A stretch of DNA of 64,000 nt, taken from NCBI RefSeq assembly GCF_963678635.1, contig NC_087067.1:7669716-7733715 (forward strand), read 5' to 3'. The translations under genes and the position numbers were made by a program. Source of the stretch: Symsagittifera roscoffensis (taxonomy: Eukaryota > Xenacoelomorpha > Acoela > Convolutidae). The notes beneath the pieces are model-generated. The model saw only the letters and a program-made list of their open reading frames with translations. It was not told the origin of the DNA and searched no databases. Below, piece after piece: positions 44,266 through 56,340 of this stretch (its first letter is position 1; each line of letters begins with the position of its first letter).

Positions 44266-44664
44266 TGAGTTATGACCGGGCGTGGTCACTCATAGAGTAA
44301 CTTCAGATAAGGTACACCGTCTGTTTGTCACGCTATCTTATTTTCGACCGGAAAGATTCGTACAAATACTTAGTCTAATACCGATTTTAATCTTACTCTT
44401 ATATCTTCTAGTCTCAAAAGATCTAACGCATACTGGTATTTGCGAGTTAGTTATCTGGAATTTGTTCCAAAGGAGAAAAACTGTATACCAAGTTATATTC
44501 AAACTGCTCTGGTGCTGAAACTACTCGTAGTTTCAGCACTACAAATACTTGTCAGTGTTAGTTATGGATCACGATTGGTTAGTAAGAAATTTTTTATTAT
44601 TTAAAATTTTTTTATATTTCATCAAGAATATAATTGGTTATAAATATTAGCTTTAAACTGGTTC
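44266..44664 (-). mobile_element. Solo LTR, diverged member of the giant-element family
   Basis: Starts TGAGTTATGACC and ends near AACTGGTTC, following the 401-bp LTR throughout with many substitutions and small gaps, so it is older. It keeps the internal stem-loop (44512-44539) with compensatory changes. Outside it, a 28-bp word beginning AACTACGTCAAATC occurs on both sides (44222-44249 and 44666-44693) with one or two mismatches. No internal region is left, as expected after LTR-LTR recombination. Confidence 0.85.
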
Positions 44665-44693
44665 CAACTACGTCAAATCTACGTCTCGTAAAA

Positions 44694-46208
44694 CGTTTAG
44701 TTAAATTACTGATGAATTAATTTTAGCTAAGGCAAAGGCGCCATAAAAGCAGTTAAAAACTCTTCTAATAGTTGGCACCGTCAAATGATTATTTGAGCTT
44801 GAGGGAAATTATAGCGTTTGATTCGATGAAAAAATTACAAGGCGACTTGAAAAAGAAATCATTCAAACCTTTTTGAAGCTTTTCGAAATGGCTAAATGGA
44901 ATCAGAAGAAATTTAAGCCAACCATATAGGATATTCACTAACTGCAGTTTTTTTCGTCAACTTTTTAGAAAAATACTTTGAATGACTAACGACTATTTTG
45001 TTAATTTTACAACTGTAATGCAGATAAAACTAAATTTTTCCCGAAATTGTACATTTCCAAAACTAATAAACTTTTTTGACTATACAATTATTTTTTTCGC
45101 TGTCTCGTTCGTCCTATTTTATTTTTCGAGTTAACTCAAAAGCTGAAAGAATCATAAACTTCCTGCAAACACACCCAGCTCTAATCCCGCCCATTATTCA
45201 ACTGTTCTGAAATTTAGCTCACATTATGCGGCGAGGATTAAAATGCTTGAACAAAAATCTCAACTAATAATGGGCGGTCTTAATGAATGACTGTTGATTT
45301 ATAAATTAGGTTGTCTTGCCAACGAAAAAAAGCATCCAACTAAAAATAATGTGAAATTTTTTTATTCAACAGACATCCGCACGGGTACTGACATTTTAAA
45401 GTAATGGTTGCATTTCATTTTGAGTACTTTTGAAAGGCATTTTCGTATCTTGAAGAGCTCTTCACGAATTAAAAGGAGACAAAAACATCCACTTTATGTT
45501 TTAGGAAGCTACACAGTTCCTTCCGAAAACGAAGATTCCACAAACAAACATCGACATTTGTTTTGATCAATTTGCAGTTCTATTTAGCATTAATGAAAAA
45601 TTGTAACATTCGCTCCAACAGCTTCAAAACTTCCAAAAACATCACTTCTAAAACTACCAATTATATCCTGTTTTATACAATTTGCCTAACTTTAAAAAGG
45701 AGACTATTTTTTGAAGCTTGAGCTTCAGTGGAATTCATTTAATGGAATCCATTATGCTTTCAACGTCACCATCGTTAAAAATGATTTAAACATCTCGGTT
45801 TTGATCGTTAATTCTAAATAAATTATGGCCCCAAGGCTCAATATTTGAGGTCTAATTAGAAAAAAGTTTTCATCAAGCCGCGCTGTTTTGTCTTTTCAGA
45901 GGAAAAGTTATAAATTATCAAGCTAATTTTTGAAGGAAAAGTGGCTTCAAAAACAGGACTTGCTGTTTTACTGTTTTTATTAAGGAACAAATTATAGCAG
46001 TTCTCCTTCAATTTACAATCTGCCTCAGTTGGCGAAAAAGGTTTGAAAAAAGGCAGGAAAAAACAGCAGCAAATACCTTTAATTCACTTTTTATCCATCC
46101 TTTGCTATTCGCCGACTTGCGACAATTATTTCCTTTCCAACAAATTATCCTTCTTTTTTCAAACTGTGATTAACTCTGCTAATTTATTTGATAAAATTTA
46201 TCACCAAT
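44694..46208. other. Upstream region of the GPCR gene
   Basis: No gene recognised. The promoter and any 5' untranslated exon of the receptor may lie here, but no convincing TATA box or initiator was identified. Confidence 0.35.
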
Positions 46209-46446
46209 ATGGCAAATAGTTCGACATTGGTCAATAATAGTCAAGATAATTCAACGGTTTATTATTACGATTATACCATGGATAAACCTCCTCCTAAAAC
46301 CCTGGCGATTTCCGCTCTTCTGGCGTTTCTGGGATCAATCGGCAATATTGTTGTTTTGCTGGTTTACAGCAAAAAGGAGAGGAAATCATCGACCGATTCT
46401 TTGATAATCGTTCTGGCAGCAAATGACTTAGTGGCGTGTTTGACAG
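46209..46446 (+). CDS. Rhodopsin-type GPCR, exon with N-terminus, TM1 and first part of TM2
   Basis: From ATG 46209 the exon codes for 79 residues plus one base. The first 25 or so residues are an extracellular tail with N-glycosylation sites (NSS, NNS, NST) and several Tyr, which could be sulphated. TM1 follows with the class A motif GSIGNIVVLLV, then a basic loop (KKERKSS) and the start of TM2 with the N..LAANDLVACL signature. The exon ends ACAG|GTAAAT, a good donor in phase 1. The product would be a plasma-membrane receptor for a small ligand or peptide; the subfamily is not clear. The next exon fits at 53134. Confidence 0.85.
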
Positions 46447-49400
46447 GTAAATTATAGTTTAAAACCAAGCTGGTTAACTTTGATTTTAAAATTTAAGGCA
46501 GATTAACTTGTCATTAACTTTTTCTCTCACTTAATGTAACTCATCACAGTCTTGAAGAGCTTTTAAGTGTATTTAGCTAAGCTTCCTAAGGCTCCACTTT
46601 GTTTAGGAATTTAACGAACTCGTTATTTCGGAGAGGGTTCCCGGGCATTGGCAAAAATAAGATTGCAGTCGATTATAATCGATTTTTATACAGATTCTTT
46701 ACTAGTTAAAAATCGATTGTATGTAACCCAATTAGACAGCAGAATGGATAATTTAGGGATTTCATACAGTTCTGAAAAAAAATCGATTTTATAGTCTAAA
46801 AATGGATTTTTTTTGCGGTATAAAATCTGTATAGATTCTGTATAAAATCGATTATAATCGATTGAAATGCATTTTCTAAGGACCCGAAAAATCGATTATA
46901 TTGTCTAAAAATTGATTATATTGTCTAAAGAATTGATTTTTTTACTTTTAGTAGCATGCTGTTTGAAGACTCAAAACAAAAATTGAATTCAATCTAAACG
47001 ACACAAATTCAAGAAAATCATCGATACAAACCAGATTCGGTAACAAAAATATGCAATAAAATCATGAAAATCACCAATATAAACAAGATTTTGGCCAAAA
47101 ACATATGTAATAAATGAAGAAAATGATCAACATGAATCAGATTTTGAGCTCAAAAAAAACAATAAAAATATTGAAAAACTATTTGTAAAAATCAGGTATT
47201 GGGAAAAAACCAATGTATTAGATAGCGAAAAAGGTCGCTGAAGGTATTTCAATAGGTTTGTTTGTATCAATCTGAATTCTCCGCTTTTTTCACTACTTAA
47301 CTCACTATTTATGTGGCAGCTGCTTTGAAGCTTTCGAATCGATCCTTTTCTGAAAAACGTGTTGATGATAACAAACATTTTTTTTTTCAACTTTATCCCC
47401 CCACAACCAACATCAATTCCCAAACAATCAAAATCCAGTAAAAACAATAAAAATAGACCATATTCTCCTTTCATCAGAAAAAAAATATCAGCTTGGGTCT
47501 TATTTAGAGGGTTTTATGTTGTTTTTATCGATTTCGAATTTTTTTTTTTAATTTTAAACGAAATTACAATGGATTTTATAGGGTAAATAATCTGTATAAA
47601 ATGTGTATATAACCTGTATAAAATCTGTATTTAATCTCTACCAAAAAATGCACTTAGGGAATTGATTTTGGTCACTATCGAATCGATTAAGATAAGTATA
47701 AATTGCAACCGACTGTAATCGATTTGAAAGTCAAAAAAATCCATTGTATAGTGCATGAAATTAAACTAGCTTGCTGAACTGTAGATTTTACTTGCGACAA
47801 TCGATTGCAATTTCAGTTTTGCCAATGCGGGTTACGGAATATTTTTGCTCGGCGTCATTTTTTTTTTCAACAGACAAGTTTTGAATCATTAACTAGCCAT
47901 TTTGACTGTAATTTTAATATCATCTGAAAACTACTGTTATCCTGAACCCGAAATTAAAACGAATGTTTTGTAAAATTATTGAGAGGTTCGAAAAAAGCCA
48001 CCAATTTGACCGATTTGGAATAATTAAAGCGCGATATATTTTTCCCGTAACGTGAGCGGTAAAAATTCGGCAAATAGTTTTTTGGACGTTTTTTAACGTT
48101 CTTATCGAAAAATCTTTCATCGAGACGTCAAAGGGCAGTCGGAATATTTTGGGTTCCTCATTGATACGACCAATTTTGGCGTTTTTTTGAAAGATTTAAT
48201 GTATTTTGAGTATCAATATCAATCAAACTTATCGCAAGAATTTTCAGTCAAATATATATTTTGGAGATTTTTAAACCATTTTATTTTTATTGTTTCCATG
48301 AACTGTTTCAAGATATCTGCTTCTGAAATACGTTCTCAGAAAGCTAATATGAGATAGAGACTTTTTGGTCGAAGTTAATCAGGAAAGTGGACATTAAAAA
48401 GAGTCATTCGCCCGCTGATGCATATCGTGATGCAACCATGATTCGTAACAAGAGACAATTCGCAACAGGGTCCAAATTGTAACAAGCGAGAGTTTGTAAT
48501 GGAAAGCGTTTACCGCACTAATCTTTTCGTGTCGTTTAGCGAACTGGAGCACCTGGTTGCTACTTGTCAAAAAGTTGTTAAAAATGTTGCTTGTTACAAA
48601 TTGTCGCTTATTGTTACAAATTTTTGTCTGTTACAAATTGTCTACTGCTACAAATCATTGGCCAGTCACTACATATGTCAATTATTTGATAGTATAGTTT
48701 TTATACAGTCAACCAATGGTTATATGCATCAGCTGGCAAAAAAAAACTTAGGTACCGACATCTAAGAAAATTGAAAAAAAAAAACAATTTAAATTGATTT
48801 TCGAAGTCTAAGAATTTATTAAAATTAATCAAATCCCATGTTGACAACAAAATTGATCCTCATAAAACAAAATTGAATGAAAAATCGATTATAATTCATT
48901 GTTTTATTAACGAGTTTGCAAAACGAGTCTACGCCCTGCTCAATTTCTAAACCTAAGTTTTCTCAAAAAGCAAACAGTTCCAGCTCCCTCCATTTTGCAC
49001 ATTTCCTGACAATAGAGTTTACGAAACTTACTTTTGGGTATTTCAGTGCGCGATCCTTGTCAAACTAGTATTGTCATACATAAAAATATAAAGAGTACTT
49101 AGAAAAAACATACTAATATAAATATTAATCCTCTCCACAAAAATTAGTTTTCAGAATATGAAAAATTTGTTTTTGGGCAATTTTCACAAAAACTGCAACT
49201 TTTCAGGTTATTTTGTAAAATTAGTATGAGCATTCTTAATAATAGAAACAAATATAGAGTTTTTGTCTATCTCCCCCTTTCCTATTTTTCATCTTCCCCC
49301 AAGTTTCGCAATAAATTAAGAAAATGATTGAAAGCAACAAATTTGAGTAATATAAAAGGGTTACAAATCAAAGTTGCTCGGGAAAAAACTCAAATTAAAC

Positions 49401-52400
49401 AACAGGTAACCAACTTTTGTTTAAAACGTGCAAGTGACCCTTGTGTGCATTAGTATTCGCATCTCAACAAAATGGGGAAAAATCGATTATATAGAAGATT
49501 CTTTGTCTTTTTCTATAAAAGTGAAAAATATTCATTTATAATTAATTTGCAATGGTTTTTCATGCTTTATTAGTTTTTAGCGTTTTGATCCATTTTAAAT
49601 TGATTCTAACTGATTATTTAGACTTTGTGACAATGATAAAAGTCGACTTGCAGACAAATTTAGTTATCATCAAAATTGAACAGAATTCGTTTCAAAAGAA
49701 ATGTTGCACGATGCTGTTAATTATATTGACATTTGCAAAGTAGTTGAAAATTGGAGAACGTTTAATTCACATTTTTAATTTTTCTTTTTCACTTCAATTC
49801 AAGCGTAACCCCTCAAACTACGCCCTCGTGAAGGAGCTGGAAAGTAAAAATAAAAATTAATTGCATTTTTGAAGTATTTTAACTGCATGTAAGATGTTTC
49901 ATCGTGTTCTTTAATTTACTAATCCTTTTTAAGCGTTTTAAAAAAAGCTCTCTCACACAAAAAACCATCTTGTTGTTCAAAAATTAATGCATCATATCAA
50001 GTTTCTTCAAGATTTTCGTATTGGTTGAAACTGAAAATAAAATCAATTACAATTTTGAGTTATTTTTTCAACGTACTTTTTTCCTAAAGTTACTTTTGTA
50101 CGAAAAAAAAAATCCAAAAAAATAAGGCTCGTCACATCTAACCACGTATTCCTCTAACCACGTATTAACTTTATATTTTGATTATGTAACAAAAAAGTCA
50201 AACAAGCGCACAGAAATTATTGCTTAACAAATTTATGATATGGGATAGATACTCCATAGTGTTAATAACTCAAAACACTATTCAGTATGATTTTTCAAAT
50301 AATGTTTCATATTAAAGATCAAATTGACTTGCAGTCAAAGTAAATTTCTGAGGAGCCATATCTCAGGGCTATCTTGCGGGGAAGAGGTTATTCGGCTGAT
50401 TTCATTTTTAAACTGTTTTTCTTACAAGTAAATGCTGTATCAGTTTGCTTTATTTGAACAAAAAATATAAATTGCCTAATTCCACCAAATAATCTTTCTG
50501 AAGAAAAAAATCGGTTTGGCTAAAAATTTATATAAAACTATCAACAAAACCATTGATATGACATATAGTGTTATTAACGGTTTTGCATCAAACCAACGAT
50601 TTTTTCAAGATTATATTTGTATTAACAAAGTTTTGCTCTAGTGCGAGTTGAAACTATGAATCACCAGGGCGCAATCAGAATTTCACATACAAATTGTTAA
50701 TTTTTTAGGTTGGGCGACAATTCGTAGCAGGCGATAATTCGTAACAGACGACATTAGCATAAGTAGAATACGCTTACATCGACCACGAGAGGATTGATGC
50801 GCATAAATTAGTGTTTGCCGCTTAATCGAATTACATCTGTTACGAATTATCGCTTCTCGGCTTTTTTCGATTACATTTTACAAACTTTGTAATTAAAAAT
50901 ACGAATTTCTGTCTCATAGCTAAAACTTTTGATGACCGTTTTTGGTTTGAGTCTAACACTTCAAACACCCAGCCTACAAAAAAATTAGACACGCTGTAAT
51001 GTTACATTTATGGGGTGAGGAGCTTTATGCCGGGGAACTATAAGAGAAAAGTCCTGTTCATCATTTGGCTAGGTTCTGTTTTAAAACAAAGTCGTATCGT
51101 TTCATTTCGATAGACCCGGAAACAAGCAGGGTATAAGCGAATCTTTTCAACAAGTTTTATAGCAAAACCATAGTCACATACGAATTTTTGCTCTATGGTT
51201 GAACCTTGCTTCTTCGACTAACAAAATTTGAGCCAGAACACCAAAAGTTGAAAAAAAAGTTAAAAGTGTCAATATGATTTTGTAGATTGACTCAACTCAA
51301 GTATAAGAACAGGCAAAGGAGCTCTGTTTTTTTCCTGATGTGTGATAGAGATCATCACAATTTGGCTAAATTCAAGTGTGACAATACAGCTAAAAGTTTT
51401 TGAAGTTTGATATATTTAGTGAGAAAATATACATATACAGTATTTAACTCATAAGGATCGCGCACGAGCCCTGAGGCTCATCGAGGCGAGACTCTGGAAA
51501 ACCAAAAAAAAACACGAAGATCAAGATACTAACATTTATAGATCAAGATACTAACTAAAAAAACGATTTCATATAAATCGGAATTGTCTATTAGAAAACA
51601 GTTCTTAATTATATACCTATATTTTTTTTAATTTCGTTCAATTTTAATTGTTTTATATGTTTTTCTGACTTGTTGAAGTGATTCCGATGGACATCTTCTT
51701 GTTTTATGTATTTTTCTGACTTGTTGAAGTGATTCCGATGGACATCTTTTGTTTTATGTATTTTTCTGACTTGTTGAAGTGATTCCGATGGACATCTTTT
51801 GTTTATGTATTTTTGTGACTTGTTGAAGTGATTCCGATGGACATCTTCTTGTTTTATGTTTTTTTCTGACTTGTTGAAGTGATTCCGATGGACATCTTCT
51901 TGTTTTATGTATTTTTCTGACTTGTTGAAGTGATTCCGATGGACATCTTTTGTTTATGTATTTTTCTGACTTGTTGAAGTGATTCCGATGGACATCTTTT
52001 GTTTATGTATTTTTGTGACTTGTTGAAGTGATTCCGATGGACATCTTCTTGTTTTATGTATTTTTCTGACTTGTTGAAGTGATTCCGATGGACATCTTTT
52101 GTTTATGTATTTTTCTGACTTGTTGAAGTGATTCCGATGGACATCTTCTTGTTTTATGTATTTTTCTGACTTGTTGAAGTGATTCCGATGGACATCTTTT
52201 GTTTTATGTATTTTTCTGACTTGTTGAAGTGATTCCGATGGACATCTTTTGTTTATGTATTTTTGTGACTTGTTGAAGTGATTCCGATGGACATCTTCTT
52301 GTTTTATGTTTTTTTCTGACTTGTTGAAGTGATTCCGATGGACATCTTCTTGTTTTATGTATTTTTCTGACTTGTTGAAGTGATTCCGATGGACATCTTT

Positions 52401-53133
52401 TGTTTTATGTATTTTTCTGACTTGTTGAAGTGATTCCGATGGACATCTTTTGTTTATGTATTTTTCTGACTTGTTGAAGTGATTCCGATGGACATCTTTT
52501 GTTTATGTATTTTTCTGACTTGTTGAAGTGATTCCGATGGACATCTTTTGTTTATGTATTTTTCTGACTTGTTGAAGTGATTCCGATGGACATCTTCTTG
52601 TTTTATGTATTTTTCTGACTTGTTGAAGTGATTCCGATGGACATCTTTTGTTTTATGTATTTTTCTGACTTGTTGAAGTGATTCCGATGGACATCTTTTG
52701 TTTATGTATTTTTGTGACTTGTTGAAGTGATTCCGATGGACATCTTCTTGTTTTATGTTTTTTTCTGACTTGTTGAAGTGATTCCGATGGACATCTTCTT
52801 GTTTTATGTATTTTTCTGACTTGTTGAAGTGATTCCGATGGACATCTTCTTGTTTTATGTATTTTTCTGACTTGTTGAAGTGATTCCGATGGACATCTTT
52901 TGTTTATGTATTTTTGTGACTTGTTGAAGTGATTCCGATGGACATCTTCTTGTTTTATGTTTTTTTCTGACTTGTTGAAGTGATTCCGATGGACATCTTC
53001 TTGTTTTATGTTTTTTTCTGACTTGTTGAAGTGATTCCGATGGACATCTTCTTGTTTTATGTTTTTTTCTGACTTGTTGAAGTGATTCCGATGGACATCT
53101 TCTTGTTTTATGTATTTTTCTGACTTGTTGAAG
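46447..53133 (+). other. GPCR intron, 6.7 kb
   Basis: Bounded by GTAAAT and TTGAAG. It contains an AATCGATT-rich stretch (about 46660-47760), two regions of inverted words of the type GTAACAAGCGACAATT (48420-48660 and 50711-50865) that look like foldback repeats, and, against its 3' end, a minisatellite of about 30 units. No other gene is supportable inside. Confidence 0.7.
50725..50862. repeat. Foldback repeat inside the intron
   Basis: GCGATAATTCGTAACAGACG near 50731 is matched in reverse complement by TCTGTTACGAATTATCGC near 50845. Similar words in both orientations occur at 48420-48660, suggesting a small dispersed hairpin family. Confidence 0.45.
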
Positions 53134-53153
53134 TGATTCCGATGGACATCTTC
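51667..53153 (+). repeat. Minisatellite, about 30 units of 48-52 bp, built from a splice acceptor
   Basis: Each unit is GACTTGTTGAAG, TGATTCCGATGGACATCTT, then a short T-rich spacer (TTGTTTTATGTATTTTTCT with variants). The last unit runs directly into the second GPCR exon, so the unit is the exon's acceptor site plus its first 20 bases plus about 28 bases of intron, copied about 30 times upstream. Spacer variants recur in series, a sign of higher-order copying. Using an upstream acceptor would bring a stop codon into frame within a unit or two. Confidence 0.92.
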
Positions 53154-53329
53154 ATCTGGATGGACCCGGACATGAACAACATCCCCTGTGCCCTCTACTT
53201 CTTCCTGTTCCACTGCACCTACTTCACCACCCTCTTCATCCTCATCTCAATCGCCCTGGAGAGATACCTTCTCATCTGCTACCTCTACGAGATCAACACA
53301 CAACTCATCAAAATCAAAAACGCCATCAT
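53134..53329 (+). CDS. Rhodopsin-type GPCR, exon with TM2 end, TM3 and intracellular loop 2
   Basis: Joining to the first exon restores the codon (G+TG, Val) and continues TM2 as ...ACLTVIPMDIFIW, with the TM2 Pro in place. The first extracellular loop, the conserved TM3 Cys (NIPCALYFF) and TM3 follow, ending in the class A motif ERYLLIC, with Glu instead of the commoner Asp, then loop 2 to KIKNAI. The exon ends CATCAT|GTGAGC in phase 2. The exon is GC-richer than its surroundings. Both of its edges have been copied into tandem arrays. I did not find exons for TM4-TM7 in the next 10 kb, so the gene may continue beyond the window, be broken, or use exons I could not recognise. Confidence 0.85.
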
Positions 53330-55190
53330 GTGAGCAACACTTATACACGCAGCTTTACGTTTGTTAAGTTTCCAAAAACTGACTTTTCAACTTCATTTTT
53401 CTTCATTTACGAGATCAACACACAACTCATTAAAATCAAAAACGCCATCTTGTAAGCAACAATTTTACACCGATTCACTTGTGTAAGGTATCCAAAAATT
53501 GATTTCTCAATTTTTCATCCCTCCTTTTTCTCATGTACGAGATCAACACACAACTCAATGAAATCAAAAACGCCATCTTCTAAGCAACACTTATACACCG
53601 TTTCACGTGTGTAAGGTATCCGAAAATTGATTTCTCAAAACTTCACCCCTCCTTTTTCCTCATTTACGAGATCAACACACAACTCATCAAAATTAAAAAC
53701 TTCATCATGTAAGCAACACGTGTGTAAGCTTTCACGTGTGTAAGGTATCCGAAAATTGATGTCTCAAATTTTCATCCCTCCTTTTTCTCATGTACGAGAT
53801 CAACACACAACTCATCAAAATCAAAAACGCCATCATGTGAGCACCACTTATACACCGTTTCACGTGTGTAAAGTATCCGAAAACTGATTTCTCAAATTTT
53901 CATCCCTCCTTTTTTCTCATGTACGAGATCAACACGCAACTCATCAAAATCAAAAACGCCATCATGTGAGCAACACTTATACACCGCTTCACGTGTGTAA
54001 GGTATCCGAAAATTGATATCTCAAAATTTCATCCCTCCTTTTTTCTCATGTACGAGATCAACACACAACTCATCAAAATCAAAAACGCCATCATGTGAGC
54101 ACCACTTATACACCGTTTCACGTGTGTAAAGTATCCGAAAACTGATTTCTCAAATTTTCATCCCTCCTTTTTTCTCATGTACGAGATCAACACGCAACTC
54201 ATCAAAATCAAAAACGCCATCATGTGAGCCCTTCATTTCTGAATTGAACTCTAATTTTTTTTGAGAACTGAGTTCTCAGCTCTGTTTCAACCTTTCCACC
54301 TCCCCTCGTTTTTTATTAGATTACCACACAACCAAACAAAATCAAAACTCGCCGTTATGTAAGCACCACTTTACCCTTCATCTCTGTTAGTTTTTAAAAA
54401 TGATTTCTCAGCTTTTTTTCCCCGATCTAATCTCCTCTTTTTAGTGCACGAGATCGAGATAAAAGACACTATCATGTAAGCACCACATACACGCAGCTTA
54501 ACGAGTTTTAAGTTTCCAATAACTGATTTTTCAACTTGTCACCCCTCATTTTTTCTCATTGACGAGATCAACACGCAACTTATCAAAATCAAAACGCCAT
54601 CATGTAAGCACCATTTACCCTTTATCTCTGTTAGTTTTTGAAAATAATTTCTCAGCTTTTTTTCTTCTCCCGATCCCCTCTCCTCTTTTTAGTGCACGAG
54701 ATCGAGATTTGAAAAACCCTATCATGTAAGCACCATTTACACGCAGCTTTACGTGTGTTAAGTTTCCAAGAACTGATTTTTCAACCCCAGTTTTTTTCAT
54801 TTACCAGATCACCACACAACTCATCAAAATCAAAAGCGCCATCATGTAAGCAACACTCTCCCGATCCCTTCTCCTTTTTTTTCTTGCACGAGATCAAGAA
54901 GAAAACCTTATTATGTAAGCACCACTTACGCAGCTTTATGCGTGTTAGGCTTCCGATAATTGATTTCTCAGCTCTAATTCAACAATTCCCCTTACCCTCC
55001 TTTTTTCTTAAGAAAAAAGCTATGTTACGACTTTGTGCGACTCAAATCTCCTGCGGGATGATGGAATTTCGGTCGCAGAAAGTCCATATCGCCTACTCAT
55101 TTCGTCGCAACATGAGTCGCCGACCTCGCCCTGGGTTGTACGAGATCAACACACAACTAATAAAAAAATAAGAAACTCCATCATGTAAGC
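53286..55190 (+). repeat. Tandem array of about 15 units built from the exon's splice donor
   Basis: Units begin with TACGAGATCAACACACAACT (exon sequence), run to CATCATGTGAGC or CATCATGTAAGC (the donor) and add about 85 bp of intron ending in a pyrimidine-rich stretch. Starts lie near 53286, 53408, 53536, 53665, 53793, 53922, 54051 and 54180, then more diverged copies at about 54317, 54448, 54560, 54693, 54800, 54883 and 55138. The donor word is kept in nearly all copies even where the exon part has changed. Two diverged copies are preceded by a strong acceptor, CTCCTCTTTTTAG. Confidence 0.88.
55018..55138. other. GC-rich insertion in the donor array
   Basis: About 120 bp of clearly higher GC than the array around it, with GCGACTCA and TGAGTCGC as inverted words about 70 bp apart. 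It joins an array unit directly (GGGTTGTACGAGATC). No RNA family recognised; it could be a piece of an exon or of a structured RNA gene. Confidence 0.3.
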
Positions 55191-56078
55191 ACCACTTACG
55201 CAGCTTTATGCTTGTTAAAGCATAATTCCGAAAACTGATGTCTCAGCTCTCCTCTCTCCTTTTTTACCACACGACTGGTGTAAATTGCGGCCCATTGTTT
55301 ATTTTTCCGACAATTTAACTTTGTATTCGGGCGTGTTGTTATTTTTTTCTTCTTTTTTGTTTTCCACGCGAAATCAGCTTCCACAATTATAATTTTAAAA
55401 CTCGTTCAGTCGTGATTCGAAAGACATTTGAAAAAACTCAAAAATTTCACTGGTTTGAAATTTCTATTTATTTTTCTTTGTTTGCGTCAGCAAAGCGAGC
55501 GAGAACGCTTACTTATGCTCGATTAAAGCCGTTTAATATAGCTTAATTAGTGCTTAATTTTTTTTATTTAATACATTCAGTTTTTGGAAAGTTTTAATGC
55601 CATTTTGGAATCAAAAATTTGAGAATAAAAATTTCTACAAAAAATGACAAAAAAATTTGAGCTCTTTCCTTTGTTGTTTTTCTTCAAAAACTGTTGTCCT
55701 GTTTGCCTATTATACTATGATTGTCGAATATGACTTAATTATATTTTTTATGTCAGATCAATTAAATACGTCACGCAGAAAAAAAATAAATATTTAATAA
55801 AAAATTCGTTGGCTTTTAAAGACTGTGGTCGGAACATTCTGTGTTACTTTCATAGTAACCGGCTATCTTCGTTTTCGTTTTTTAAATTTTACTCAGTTTG
55901 AATGCAAAGTGTTTTTTATTACTAGCCAATTATATTTCACAACTAACCTTTATTTTTGTTACCGTAAAGTTCTGAGTGCCCTTAGTCAGACCACTTTCTT
56001 AATGGAAGAAAATTGATCAACAATTAATCGCTTTTAGCGAAGTGTTTAGGATCTTTCGAAAAATAAACAACATTAAAA
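55191..56078. other. AT-rich spacer interrupting the donor array
   Basis: No supportable gene. A hydrophobic frame at 55825-56016 was considered as a further receptor exon and rejected. Confidence 0.35.
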
Positions 56079-56179
56079 TGAGTACCAGTATCAGACCAAT
56101 AAGTGGCACGGAACTATCCGGCCAAAGAAATAGCGTGACTAAAAGACGGTGTACTCTATCTGAACATACTCTATGAACT
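56079..56179 (+). mobile_element. LTR fragment of the giant-element family, opposite orientation
   Basis: ACTATCCGGCC...ATAGCGTGACTAAAAGACGG...CTCTATGAACT follows the element-strand LTR at roughly 75-80% identity over about 100 bp. It is the only family member here read on the plus strand. Confidence 0.6.
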
Positions 56180-56204
56180 AGCCAACAATCGCTTCAAATT
56201 CATA

Positions 56205-56340
56205 ATTAAAAACGTTTTCGTATAAGCATCATTTACGCAGTTTTATGTCTGTTTGGTTTCCGAGAACTGACTTCTCAGCTCTTTTTTATCTTCCCACTTT
56301 TTTATAAAAAATGTCAACGCAAAACTCATCAAAATCAAAA
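56205..56340 (+). repeat. Detached unit of the splice-donor array
   Basis: AAGCATCATTTACGCAGTTT, ACTGACTTCTCAGCTC and CAAAACTCATCAAAATCAAA follow the units of the 53286-55190 array, about 1 kb beyond its end. The intervening sequence was probably inserted into the array. Confidence 0.6.

Noticed and set aside
47127-47474. 115-codon minus-strand frame in the intron
   Set aside because: Low-complexity, no ATG-context, domain or codon support; lies in the AATCGATT-rich intron stretch.
51667-53153. CRISPR-like array
   Set aside because: The repeats vary in length with no unique spacers; the whole 48-52 bp unit repeats, and it runs into a eukaryotic exon. It is a minisatellite.
52653-53213. 186-aa periodic frame on the minus strand
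   Set aside because: It is the translation of the minisatellite plus exon on the wrong strand; the period follows the repeat and there is no independent evidence of coding.
55825-56016. Further GPCR exon (TM4 or TM5)
   Set aside because: Hydrophobic and ends with a YRKVLSAL-like stretch, but it has no phase-compatible acceptor, an in-frame double stop just upstream, and no TM4 Trp or TM5 Pro in the right place.
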